From Mobilicoccus massiliensis (GTDB taxonomy: Bacteria > Actinomycetota > Actinomycetes > Actinomycetales > Dermatophilaceae): a DNA stretch of 64,000 bases. The stretch is from positions 328,432 to 392,431 of the forward strand of contig NZ_LN651328.1 of assembly GCF_000826525.2 (NCBI RefSeq), read 5' to 3'. The notes below the pieces were generated by a model, which was not told the DNA's origin, searched no databases, and saw only the letters and a list, made by a program, of their open reading frames with translations. Below, one piece after another: positions 36,058-46,287 of the stretch. The position numbers and the translations under genes were made by a program. Each line of letters opens with the position of its first letter. Position 1 is the first letter of the stretch.

Positions 36058-37671
36058 ATGACGACGGCCGACGAGAACACACGGGACGACGCCGAAGCAC
36101 GCGACAGGCAGGACGGCGACGAGGAGCTCACCACCGAGGAGCACCGGGGCGGACAACAGCGGGCCGCTGCCGCCGAGACCGGAACTCGAGTCGGTGCCGC
36201 CGAGGAGCATCCGCCGGTCGACATTCCCACGCCGCAGGAGGCGTCGGCCGACATCGGCGTCGTCGGCATGGCGGTCATGGGCAGCAACCTCGCCCGCAAC
36301 CTCGCCCGGCACGGGTACGCCGTCGCGCTCTACGACCACTGGGGTGAGCGCACGGTCACGATGATGGAGCAGCACGGCGCGGAGGGAACGTTCGTCCCTG
36401 CGGGCACGGTCGAGGACTTCGTGCACAGCCTCAAGCGGCCTCGCTCGATCATCCTCCTGGTCAAGGCCGGTGAGGTCACCGATCACGTCATCGACACCCT
36501 GACGCCGCTCCTCGACGAGGGCGACGTCGTCATCGACGGCGGCAACTCCTTCTTCGAGGACACCCGCCGACGCGAGGCCAAGCTCGCCCGGCTCGGGCTC
36601 AACTTCGTCGGTGCCGGGGTCTCCGGGGGCGAGGTCGGTGCCCTCGAAGGCCCGTCGATCATGCCCGGCGGCCCCGACGAGAGCTACGAGATCGTCGGGC
36701 CGATGCTCGAGGCCATCTCGGCGCACGTCGGCGACGAGCCGTGCTGCACGCACATCGGCCCGGACGGGTCGGGCCACTTCGTCAAGATGGTGCACAACGG
36801 CATCGAGTACGCCGACATGCAGTTCATCGGCGAGGCCTACGAGCTGCTCAAGGCGGCCGGACTCTCCCTCGAGGAGATGGCCCAGGTCTTCGAGCAGTGG
36901 GACACCGGTGACCTCGACTCCTACCTCATCGGCATCACCTCCGACGCCCTCCGCGCCGTGGACCAGAAGACCGGCAGGCCGCTCATCGACGTGATCGTCG
37001 ACGCCGCCGGCATGAAGGGCACGGGCACGTGGGCCGTGCAGAGCGCACTCGATCTCGCCGCCCCCGTCAACGCCATCGCCGAGGCCGTCTTCGCCCGCGC
37101 GGTCTCGGCCGACGACGAGCTGCGCGCCCACTCGCAGGCGGCACTCACCGGCCCCGACGGCACGTTCACCGTCGAGGACCGACAGGCGTTCATCGACGAC
37201 GTCCGCGACGCACTGTGGTCCTCGAAGGTCGTCGCCTACGCCCAGGGCCTGGACGAGATCCGGCTCGCGGCCGAGGAGTACGGCTGGAACATCGACATGG
37301 CCGAGATCGCCAAGATCTGGCGCGCGGGGTGCATCATCCGCGCCAAGCTGCTCGACCGCATCCGCGACGAGTACGCGGCCAACGACCTCGTCACCCTGCT
37401 CGAGGCACCCTCGATCAAGCAGGGGCTGGCCGCGTCGCAGGACGGTTGGCGACGCACGGTCTGCCGGGCCGTCGCCGCAGGGGTCTCGGTGCCCGGGTTC
37501 GCCGGCGCGATCGGGTACTACGACATGGTGCGGGCACCACGCATCGACGCCGCCGCCCTCATCCAGATCCTGCGCGACTACTTCGGTTCGCACACCTACC
37601 GCCGCACCGACGCCGAAGGCAGCTTCCACACCCTCTGGTCCGGTGACCGCAGCGAGATCGCCGTCGACTGA
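36058..37671 (+). CDS. gnd: 6-phosphogluconate dehydrogenase (copy 2, possibly NAD-type)
   Basis: 537-aa paralogue of the enzyme at 29790, with closely similar catalytic blocks (GAGVSGGEVGALEGPSIMPGG, GSGHFVKMVHNGIEYADMQ, RRTDAEGSFHTLWSG). The coenzyme site differs: after the second beta strand it reads ALYDHWGERT where copy 1 reads AVYNRTYSRT. The aspartate and loss of the Asn-Arg pair predict NAD rather than NADP preference (inference). It also has a 65-residue acidic N-terminal extension. The start ATG 36058 follows GAGGAG. The MFS gene begins 109 nt downstream. Confidence 0.92.
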   Translation: MTTADENTRDDAEARDRQDGDEELTTEEHRGGQQRAAAAETGTRVGAAEEHPPVDIPTPQEASADIGVVGMAVMGSNLARNLARHGYAVALYDHWGERTVTMMEQHGAEGTFVPAGTVEDFVHSLKRPRSIILLVKAGEVTDHVIDTLTPLLDEGDVVIDGGNSFFEDTRRREAKLARLGLNFVGAGVSGGEVGALEGPSIMPGGPDESYEIVGPMLEAISAHVGDEPCCTHIGPDGSGHFVKMVHNGIEYADMQFIGEAYELLKAAGLSLEEMAQVFEQWDTGDLDSYLIGITSDALRAVDQKTGRPLIDVIVDAAGMKGTGTWAVQSALDLAAPVNAIAEAVFARAVSADDELRAHSQAALTGPDGTFTVEDRQAFIDDVRDALWSSKVVAYAQGLDEIRLAAEEYGWNIDMAEIAKIWRAGCIIRAKLLDRIRDEYAANDLVTLLEAPSIKQGLAASQDGWRRTVCRAVAAGVSVPGFAGAIGYYDMVRAPRIDAAALIQILRDYFGSHTYRRTDAEGSFHTLWSGDRSEIAVD

Positions 37672-37780
37672 GCCCTGGCGGCTCCGCGCGCATCTCAACC
37701 ACGAGTCGGGCCACGAGACGGCAGCCGCGCGGCTGCCGTCTCGGTCTCCTGCCCGACGCCCACCCCGGATCGAGGATCTC

Positions 37781-39205
37781 GTGACGCAGCCCGACGACGT
37801 GTTCGAGGGGCACCTGCCCGGCAGCCGTGAGTACCGCCGCATCACGATCTCGCTGTTCCTCGCGGGAGTGGCCACGTTCGCGCTGCTCTACAGCACTCAA
37901 CCGCTGCTGCCGCTGCTCGCCGACGAGTTCGGTCTCACACCCGGGGTGAGCGCCCTCTCGGTCTCGTTCGCCACCGCCGGTCTCGGTGCGACGCTGCTCG
38001 TCGCCGGCCCGGTGTCGGAGATCCTCGGCCGCACCCCGCTCATGCACGCCTCGCTGTTCGCCGCCGCGGTCGTCTCGGTGGCCGGCGGGTTCTCCCCGAC
38101 GTGGCACACCCTGCTCGGCCTCCGCCTCGTCGAGGGCATCGTCCTCGCCGGCCTCCCGGCGGTCGCGATGGCCTACCTCGCCGAGGAGGTGCATCCCAGC
38201 GCGACCGCCCGCGCCGCGGGTCTCTACATCGGCGGCACGGCGATCGGAGGCATGTCGGGGCGTCTCGTCACGGGCGCGTTGGCGGAGTTCGGAGGCTGGC
38301 GCGCCGCGCTCGTCGGCATCGGTACGGTCTGCCTGCTCTGCGCGGTGGCGGTGTGGCTGCTCCTCCCCCGCAGCCGCCGCTTCACGCCCGCCCCCGCCAC
38401 CGCCGGACACCTCGCGGCGGCGACCCGTGCCATCGTGCGCGATCCGGCCTTCCTCTGCCTCTTCGGCATCGGCGGCACCGCGATGGGCGCGTTCGTCGGC
38501 GTGTTCAACGCGATGGGACACCTCGCGGCGGCGACCCGTGCCATCGTGCGCGATCCGGCCTTCCTCTGCCTCTTCGGCATCGGCGGCACCGCGATGGGCG
38601 CGTTCGTCGGCGTGTTCAACGCGATGAGCTTTCGGCTCATGGCCCCGCCGTACGGGTACACGGTCGGGGTCGTCGGTCTCGTGTTCCTCACGTACGCGCT
38701 GGGATCGGTGAGCTCGACGTACGCCGGCCGCGCCGCCTCCCGCTGGGGGCAGCGCACGGTCACGCCCCTCTGCGCGCTCATCATGCTCGCGGGGCTGGTC
38801 GGCACGCTCGTCGAGCCCGTGGTCCTCGTCGTCGCCTTCCTCGGAGTGATGACGGCCGGGTTCTTCGCCGTCCACGGCGTCGCGAGCGGCTGGGTGGCCG
38901 CCCGTGCGGCGCGGGGCAGCGCGGCCAAGGGTCAGGCCTCCTCGGGCTACCTGTTCGCCTACTACGCCGGATCGTCGGTCTTCGGTGCGATCGCCGGCCG
39001 GGCCTGGTCCGACGGAGGCTGGCCCTGGGTCGTCGCCCTCTGCGCCGGCCTCACGGTCGTGACACTGCTGCTCACCCTCGCCCTTCGCCGCATCCCCCCG
39101 CTGCCCTCCCCCTCGGCCGCGGCGTCGGCGACCCCGTCCCCCGTCGTCACCCGGCGAGGCGTGGGATCGTGGGGGCGACATCGTTCCTCGCCCCGGGAGG
39201 TTCCC
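37781..39205 (+). CDS. MFS transporter (YnfM-like), no stop codon before the nitrilase gene
   Basis: Major facilitator, about 475 residues up to the nitrilase start. The beginning YRRITISLFLAGVATFALLYSTQPLLPLLADEF and GPVSEILGRTPLMHASL are typical of the YnfM/putative efflux subgroup. GTG 37781 follows GAGG. Two anomalies exist. First, 37 residues (one helix and its loops) are duplicated exactly in tandem, giving an odd number of helices and probably a disturbed topology. Second, the frame has no stop codon and runs through a Pro/Ser/Ala-rich linker straight into the downstream nitrilase, so the predicted product is a 735-aa fusion unless translation restarts. Substrate unknown. Confidence 0.8.
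38405..38626 (+). repeat. Perfect 111-bp tandem duplication inside the MFS gene
   Basis: Bases 38405-38515 and 38516-38626 are identical as I read them and directly adjacent: 37 codons from GHLAAATRAIVRDPAF to GVFNAM. The repeat keeps the reading frame. Perfect identity indicates a very recent event, or an assembly artefact. Confidence 0.95.
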
Positions 39206-39988
39206 ATGACCATGCTCACCGTCGCCGCCTGCCAGGTCTCCGCGACGCCCGACCCGGCCGAGAACCTCGCGACGATCTCGTCGGCCGCGGCCGAGGCGGC
39301 GAGACGCGGGGCTCGTCTCGCGGTGTTCCCGGAGGCCACGATGGCGTGCTTCGGCACCGACCTCGGCAAGGTCGCCGAGCCGCTCGACGGCCCCTTCGCC
39401 GACGGTGTGCGCCAGATCGCCTCCCAGCACGACCTCACGCTCGTCGTCGGCATGTTCGAACCCGCCGATCCCGGCCGTGTCCACAACACCCTGCTCGTCA
39501 CCGGCGGCGGCGTCGAGACGAGCTACCGCAAGATCCACCTGTACGACGCGTTCGGCAACAAGGAGTCCGACCACGTGGCCCCGGGCTCCGAGCACGTCAC
39601 GTTCACGCTCCGGGCCGGTGAGGACGACGTCTGCATCGGCGTCGCGACCTGCTACGACGTGCGCTTCGCCGATCAGTTCTCCGCCCTCGGCCGCTCCGGC
39701 GCGCAGTTGATCGCGCTGCCCGCGTCGTGGGCCGACGGTCCCGGCAAGGCCGAGCAGTGGGATCTGCTCCTGCGCTCGCGCGCCATGGACGCCCAGGCCT
39801 GGCTGCTCGCCGCCGACCAGCCGTGGCGGGCCCCGAAGGGCAATGCCGCGCTCGGCATCGGACGCAGCGCGTTGATCGACCCCCTCGGCGGTGTGCGGGC
39901 CCGACTCGACCACCGCAAGGACGTGCTCGTCGAGCGCATCGACCTCGACGTCGTCGCCGACGCCCGGGCGCGCGTGCCCGTTCTCTGA
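39206..39988 (+). CDS. Nitrilase-superfamily amidohydrolase (Nit1/deaminated-glutathione-amidase-like)
   Basis: 260-aa carbon-nitrogen hydrolase with the catalytic triad Glu43 (FPEATM), Lys109 (SYRKIHLYDAFG) and Cys149 (GVATCYDVRFADQFSALGRSGA). The CYDVRF context is that of the Nit1-like group, which removes amide groups from deaminated glutathione and similar omega-amides. It has its own ribosome site (GGGAGG, 5 nt before ATG 39206), so it can be made as a separate protein, yet it is in the same frame as the preceding MFS transporter without an intervening stop. Substrate uncertain. Confidence 0.88.
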   Translation: MTMLTVAACQVSATPDPAENLATISSAAAEAARRGARLAVFPEATMACFGTDLGKVAEPLDGPFADGVRQIASQHDLTLVVGMFEPADPGRVHNTLLVTGGGVETSYRKIHLYDAFGNKESDHVAPGSEHVTFTLRAGEDDVCIGVATCYDVRFADQFSALGRSGAQLIALPASWADGPGKAEQWDLLLRSRAMDAQAWLLAADQPWRAPKGNAALGIGRSALIDPLGGVRARLDHRKDVLVERIDLDVVADARARVPVL

Positions 39989-40057
39989 CAGGCTGTCCGC
40001 GACGACGCGACGCCGGCCTGGCCGCGGGGGGTATCGCCACGACGATCGGGGGAGACG

Positions 40058-41716
40058 ATGAGTTCGTTCGGATGGTTCTCGGCGGGGCCGGCCATGCCCG
40101 GCGCCTATGCCACCGCACCGTATGCCTCGCAGTCGAGCCTCCGGCTCGACCCCGCGGGCGACGCGCCCGACCTCGATCGGCCGCCGGAGCTCGCGGACCT
40201 GCGTCGACTGGCCCGGCGCGGACTGCGCGGGGCCCTCAAGGTGGCCCGTGCGCCGGAGCGGCCGGTGCCCTCGGGTGCCGTGCGCGAACACCTCGGCGGC
40301 AGTGTCGGTGACGTCGTGGCCGAGACCTGGGCGGGGTACGAGATGGTCAACGTCCAACGCGCCCTCGATGTCTGGCTCGGCGAACCCGGCCGCACCCACA
40401 CCGTTCACGGCGTGCACGGGTACGACGAGGGGATCGACCTCGCCGGGCTCATGGGATCGACGGACCCCGACCAGGCGAGGCTCGGACCGGTCCAGCGCAC
40501 GAACCGCTCGTGCGGACCCGACGGCAAGACTCTCGCCTGTGTGACCCGGGCGCTCGTCCTCGTCGAGGACGCGCAGGGCTCCCACGCCCTCTACGTGCGC
40601 CAGGCCTTCCCTGGTGAACCCCGAAGCGCCGTGGGGATCACCTCGACCGACGCCGGCGCCGGCATCCGCATCGCGGCCGAGCTCAAACGACTCGCCTCGA
40701 AGCACAACGTCTTCCGCGGCCAGGTGCTGTCGTTCGGCGGCGACATGTTCGCCGGTGGCGATTCCGTCCTCGCCTTCCACCGGCGCCCCTCGATGACCCG
40801 CGCCGACCTCATCCTCGACGACGACGTCCTCGCGGCCGTCGAACGTCAGATCGTCGGTGTCGCCCGGCACCGCGAGGCGCTTCTCGCCGCCGGTCAGCAC
40901 CTCAAGCGCGGCGTCCTGTTGTACGGCCCGCCCGGCGTCGGCAAGACCCACACGGTGCGCTACCTCGTGAGCACCCTGCCCGGGGTCACGGTCATCGAGG
41001 TGAGCGGTGACGCCCTGCATCTCATCGCCGAGGCCTGCTCGGCGGCGCGTTCCCTCGCGCCCTCGCTCGTCGTCGTCGAGGACGTCGACCTCATCGCCGA
41101 GGACCGCGGCATGCACCCCGGGCAGCACCCCATGCTGTTCCAGCTGCTCAACGAGATGGACGGCATCGCCGGAGACGTCGATGTGGCCTTCGTGCTCACG
41201 ACCAACCGCGCCGACCTGCTCGAGCCCGCGCTCGCGGCCCGCCCCGGCCGTGTCGACGAGGCCGTCGCCATCGACCTGCCCGACTTCAGCGCCCGCCGGC
41301 GCCTCTTCGACCTCTATCGCGGACACCTGCGCCTCGAGGCGTCCGACGAGCGGATCGACGCCGCCCTCGAGCGCGCGCAAGGCGTCACGGCGTCGTTCCT
41401 CAAGGAACTGCTGCGACGCACCACCCTGGTCGCCGCCGAACGCGCCACGGCGACGGCCGGCGACGGCGACTCGAACGGGTCCGGCGATTCAGGAGAAGCT
41501 CCCGTCGCCACCGCCGACGACCTCGACGCCGCTCTCGACGGCCTGCTCGCCACCCGCAGCCGCATGACCCGCACCCTGCTCGGGGGTGACATGACCAAGG
41601 CGGACGACGACATCGCGGGCTCGCCGGAGGGTGCCGGCGTGGTCGGCGGAGCGGGCTGGACGCCGGATCTTCCCGGTGGCGGATCGGATAGCGGCGCGGC
41701 ACAGTGGGGCTCATGA
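40058..41716 (+). CDS. AAA-family ATPase
   Basis: 552-aa cytoplasmic AAA ATPase. The C-terminal half carries Walker A GPPGVGKT (from about residue 290), Walker B SLVVVEDVDLIAEDRG, and TTNRADLLEPALAARPGRVDEAVAIDLPD, which holds the sensor and arginine-finger region of classical AAA proteins (CDC48/FtsH/BCS1-like). The N-terminal half (about 270 residues) is not recognisable; it includes a segment on ageing proteins or substrate binding I cannot name. A disordered Gly/Ser/Asp-rich tail ends the protein. The stop overlaps the start of the SRPBCC gene (ATGA), so the two products are probably made together. Confidence 0.82.
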   Translation: MSSFGWFSAGPAMPGAYATAPYASQSSLRLDPAGDAPDLDRPPELADLRRLARRGLRGALKVARAPERPVPSGAVREHLGGSVGDVVAETWAGYEMVNVQRALDVWLGEPGRTHTVHGVHGYDEGIDLAGLMGSTDPDQARLGPVQRTNRSCGPDGKTLACVTRALVLVEDAQGSHALYVRQAFPGEPRSAVGITSTDAGAGIRIAAELKRLASKHNVFRGQVLSFGGDMFAGGDSVLAFHRRPSMTRADLILDDDVLAAVERQIVGVARHREALLAAGQHLKRGVLLYGPPGVGKTHTVRYLVSTLPGVTVIEVSGDALHLIAEACSAARSLAPSLVVVEDVDLIAEDRGMHPGQHPMLFQLLNEMDGIAGDVDVAFVLTTNRADLLEPALAARPGRVDEAVAIDLPDFSARRRLFDLYRGHLRLEASDERIDAALERAQGVTASFLKELLRRTTLVAAERATATAGDGDSNGSGDSGEAPVATADDLDAALDGLLATRSRMTRTLLGGDMTKADDDIAGSPEGAGVVGGAGWTPDLPGGGSDSGAAQWGS

Positions 41717-42177
41717 GTGACGAGAAGAAGATCACCGTCAGCCGCACGATCGACGCGCCCGCGAAGGACATCTTCGAGGTGCTGACCAACCCCGAACGGC
41801 ACGCGGAGATCGACGGATCGGGCCAGATCGTCTCCGACGAGAAGACCGACCGCATCACCGCAGTGGGCCAGGTGTTCACCATGAACATGAACGCCGAGCA
41901 CATGGGCGGCGACTACCAGACCGACAACCACGTCACCGGCTACGACGAGAACAAGCTCGTCGCCTGGCAGACCGCCCCCGCCGGCACCGAGCCCAAGGGC
42001 TGGGAGTGGATGTGGGAGCTGCGTCCTCTCGACGCCGGAGACACCGAGGTCACCCTCACCTACGACTGGTCCAAGGTCACCGACAAGGAGCTGCTCAAGA
42101 GGGTGAGCTTCCCCCTCCTCACCGAGGAGCAGCTCGAGGGCAGCCTCGCGCGCCTGGCCGCCGCGGTCGCGAGCTGA
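41713..42177 (+). CDS. SRPBCC (START-like) family protein
   Basis: 154-aa protein of the SRPBCC/polyketide-cyclase-like fold: ITVSRTIDAPAKDIFEVLTNPERHAEIDGSG at the start, LRPLDAGDTEVTLTYDWSKV in the middle, and a C-terminal helix EEQLEGSLARLAAAVAS. Members bind hydrophobic ligands; no function can be assigned. The start ATG 41713 overlaps the AAA ATPase stop codon. A strong terminator follows at 42208. Confidence 0.85.
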   Translation: MSDEKKITVSRTIDAPAKDIFEVLTNPERHAEIDGSGQIVSDEKTDRITAVGQVFTMNMNAEHMGGDYQTDNHVTGYDENKLVAWQTAPAGTEPKGWEWMWELRPLDAGDTEVTLTYDWSKVTDKELLKRVSFPLLTEEQLEGSLARLAAAVAS

Positions 42178-42207
42178 CCGGTTCGCGAGTCCGGAGCACC
42201 CGACGCC

Positions 42208-42243
42208 GAGGGCCCGTCCACCTTCGCAGGTGGACGGGCCCTC
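42208..42243. terminator. Bidirectional hairpin terminator
   Basis: Perfect 16-bp stem GAGGGCCCGTCCACCT with loop TCGC, between the rightward SRPBCC gene and the leftward gdhA gene. It can serve both directions. Confidence 0.88.
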
Positions 42244-42296
42244 GCGGTGCCCGCCGCCATGGACGAGATCTCTCGAGGAGATGCGTTCCGGTCGGA

Positions 42297-43748
<1,452 letters not shown>

Positions 43749-43906
43749 TCACCGGCGTCTAGCACACGGACCCCGGGTGCGTCCGACGATTGCCCGATAT
43801 GGCGTCTCACCTGCGGTACCGCCTCCTTCTCCGGGATTTTTTCAACCGTCGGACGACGCGTCCACGCCTCGTTACGCTGACCGGACAACGGCCGAAAGGA
43901 GACGCC

Positions 43907-45100
43907 ATGCCATTGGCGGAGCGGCTGTCGAGGCTCGGCACGGAGACAGCGTTCGCCGTGTCCCTCGCAGCGAACGAGTGGGGGGCCAAGGGCCACCGCA
44001 TCTATCCCTTCCACCTGGGTGACATCGACCTCGCCACGCCGCGGGTCGTCACCGAGGCGATGAACAAGGCGATCGCCGACGGCAAGACCGGCTACTGCCC
44101 CGGTGCCGGCATCCCGGTGCTGCGCGACGCCCTCGCCGAGGACACCAACGCCCGCCGCGGCACGACCTACACCGCCGACAACGTCGTGGTGCAGCCCGGT
44201 GGCAAGCCGGTCATCACCAAGTTCCTCCAGGCCGTGATGAACCCGGGTGACGAGGTGCTCTACCCCAACCCCGGGTTCCCGATCTACGAGTCGCAGATCG
44301 AGTACCTCGGCGGTGTCTCCAAGGCGTACCGGTACGTGCCCACCGAGTCCGGTTTCGCGATCGACCTGGACCAGGTGCGTTCACTCATCACGCCCAAGAC
44401 CAAGGCGATCATCTACAACGACCTGCAGAACCCGATCTCCGCGGAGTCCACCGACGCCGAGCGCGAGGCCGTGGCCCAGCTCGCCATCGAGCACGACCTG
44501 TGGGTGCTCTCCGACGAGGCCTACTTCGAGATGCGCTACTCGGGTGAGTCCAAGAGCATCTCGGCGCTGCCCGGCATGGCCGAGCGCACGGTGATCCTCT
44601 ACACGTTCAGCAAGAAGTTCGCCATGACGGGTTGGCGCCTGGGGGCGGCGATCGCACCGCTGGAGGTCGCCAAGGTCATCAGCACGATGAACACGAACAA
44701 CGAGTCGTGCACGACGCACTTCATCCAGTACGCGGGCGCGGCCGGGCTCACCGGCGACCAGACCGAGGTCAAGGCCATCCTCGACACCCTGCGTGGGCGT
44801 CGCGACGCGGCCTTCGACGTGCTGTCGACCACCAAGGGCGTGCAACTCGCCAAGCCGGAGTCGACGTTCTACCTGTTCCCCGACGTCACCGACGCGATGG
44901 CGGCCAAGGGCATCGACGAGGTCAACGCGTTCTCCACCGAGGCCCTGCACGCGACGGGCGTCTCGTTCTGCACGCGCAAGCACTTCGGTCGCCCCCAGCC
45001 GGGCGAGGACCGCCAGTACGTGCGCTTCGCCTACTCCGGGCTCCCGGAGGAGGACATCCGTGAGGGCCTGGGGCTGCTCAAGTCCTGGATCGAGAGCTGA
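43907..45100 (+). CDS. Class I/II aminotransferase (aspartate-aminotransferase-like)
   Basis: 397-aa PLP-dependent fold-type I aminotransferase. The PLP lysine is in TFSKKFAMTGWRLG. Other blocks are FHLGDIDLATPRVVTEA, GYCPGAGIPVLRDALAED, YPNPGFPIYESQIEY, NDLQNPISAE and SDEAYFEMRYSG. The start ATG 43907 has GAAAGGAG upstream. It is 8 nt in front of a 2-hydroxyacid dehydrogenase gene, so together they could deaminate an amino acid (for example serine or alanine) to a 2-oxo acid and reduce it, or run in reverse. Amino-donor specificity is not visible. The upstream region 43644-43906 has an 8-bp inverted repeat (CGTCCGAC/GTCGGACG) and nothing else recognisable. Confidence 0.87.
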   Translation: MPLAERLSRLGTETAFAVSLAANEWGAKGHRIYPFHLGDIDLATPRVVTEAMNKAIADGKTGYCPGAGIPVLRDALAEDTNARRGTTYTADNVVVQPGGKPVITKFLQAVMNPGDEVLYPNPGFPIYESQIEYLGGVSKAYRYVPTESGFAIDLDQVRSLITPKTKAIIYNDLQNPISAESTDAEREAVAQLAIEHDLWVLSDEAYFEMRYSGESKSISALPGMAERTVILYTFSKKFAMTGWRLGAAIAPLEVAKVISTMNTNNESCTTHFIQYAGAAGLTGDQTEVKAILDTLRGRRDAAFDVLSTTKGVQLAKPESTFYLFPDVTDAMAAKGIDEVNAFSTEALHATGVSFCTRKHFGRPQPGEDRQYVRFAYSGLPEEDIREGLGLLKSWIES

Positions 45101-45108
45101 GGAGCATC

Positions 45109-46089
45109 ATGGCGAAGGTCGTCATCACCAACCGCATCCCGCAGGAGGGCGTCGACCTCCTCGAGGAGCATCACGAGGTCACGGTCTGGGACCACGACGA
45201 GTGCATCTCGCGCGAGACGTGTCTCGAGCTCATCAGGGGCGCCGACGCGATCCTCACCCTGCTCACCGAGAAGGTCGACGACGAGTTCCTCGACGCCGCC
45301 GGCGATCAGCTCAAGGTCGTCGCCAACGTCGCGGTCGGCTACAACAACATCGACGTGGCCGCGTGCGAGAAGCGCGGTGTCATCGCGACGAACACCCCCA
45401 AGGTGCTCACCGAGACTACGGCCGACACGGCCTTCGGTCTCATGCTCATGGCCACCCGCCGCTTCGGTGAGGGCGAGCGGGTCATCCGCAGCAGCACCCC
45501 GTGGCAGTGGGGCATGTTCTACATGCTCGGCATGGGGTTGCAGGGCAAGACGATCGGCATCGTCGGCGCCGGGCAGATCGGTGTCGCGATGGCGCGTCGG
45601 GCCAAGGCGTTCGGCATGGACGTGATCTACACCGACGCGTTCGAGATGGCACCCGAGGTGGCCGCCGAACTCGGCGCCAAGAAGGTGGAGCTCGACGAGC
45701 TGCTCGCGACCGCCGACGTCGTGTCGCTGCACTGCCCGCTCATCCCGGCCGGTCAGGAGGGCTCGACGCACCACCTCATCGACGCCGACGCGCTGGCCAA
45801 GATGAAGAAGACGGCCTACCTGGTCAACTCGGCGCGGGGTCCCATCGTCGACGAAGCGGCCCTCGTCGAGGCACTGAAGAACGGCGAGATCGCGGGCGCC
45901 GGACTCGACGTGTTCGAGGACGAGCCCACGGTCCACGAAGGGCTGCTCGAACTCGACAACGTCGTGCTCCTGCCGCACCTCGGCTCGGCCACGGTGGAGA
46001 CCCGCACGGCCATGGCCGAGCTCGCAGCGCGCAACGCCCTCGCGGTGCTCGCCGGGGAGAAGCCGGAGACGCCGGTCACCAAGATCTGA
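45109..46089 (+). CDS. D-2-hydroxyacid dehydrogenase (glyoxylate/hydroxypyruvate reductase type)
   Basis: 326-aa NAD(P)H-dependent reductase of the D-isomer 2-hydroxyacid dehydrogenase family. NAD fold: LQGKTIGIVGAGQIGVAMARRAKAFGMDV. Catalytic residues: arginine in LVNSARGPIVDEAAL, glutamate in DVFEDEPTVHEGL, histidine in VVLLPHLGSATVETR. Overall similarity is to glyoxylate/hydroxypyruvate reductases; 2-oxo acid preference is not certain. ATG 45109 follows GAGGAG and lies 8 nt behind the aminotransferase stop codon, so they form an operon. Confidence 0.9.
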   Translation: MAKVVITNRIPQEGVDLLEEHHEVTVWDHDECISRETCLELIRGADAILTLLTEKVDDEFLDAAGDQLKVVANVAVGYNNIDVAACEKRGVIATNTPKVLTETTADTAFGLMLMATRRFGEGERVIRSSTPWQWGMFYMLGMGLQGKTIGIVGAGQIGVAMARRAKAFGMDVIYTDAFEMAPEVAAELGAKKVELDELLATADVVSLHCPLIPAGQEGSTHHLIDADALAKMKKTAYLVNSARGPIVDEAALVEALKNGEIAGAGLDVFEDEPTVHEGLLELDNVVLLPHLGSATVETRTAMAELAARNALAVLAGEKPETPVTKI

Positions 46090-46104
46090 GGCCCGAACCT
46101 CGTC

Positions 46105-46172
46105 GCGACAGCCGTCGCCTCCGGCCCTTCCGGCGTCGAACCCCGGGAGGGAGGGGGCGGCGGCTGTCTCGG
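46105..46172. repeat. Dispersed intergenic palindrome (copy 2)
   Basis: GACAGCCG (46107-46114) and CGGCTGTCTCGG (from 46161) face each other across about 46 nt, using the same core as the elements at 33175, 54185 and 56794. It is located after the 2-hydroxyacid dehydrogenase gene and may terminate that operon. Confidence 0.55.
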
Positions 46173-46287
46173 TGCTCGGGGGCTGCGCGCCAAAGTCGCT
46201 ACACAACGGGGCGATTCCGCCGATGTGGGGTGCAACCGTCGACGCGACCTGTCGAAGGTCTCCCGATTCCTCGCAAGGACGGCCGCC

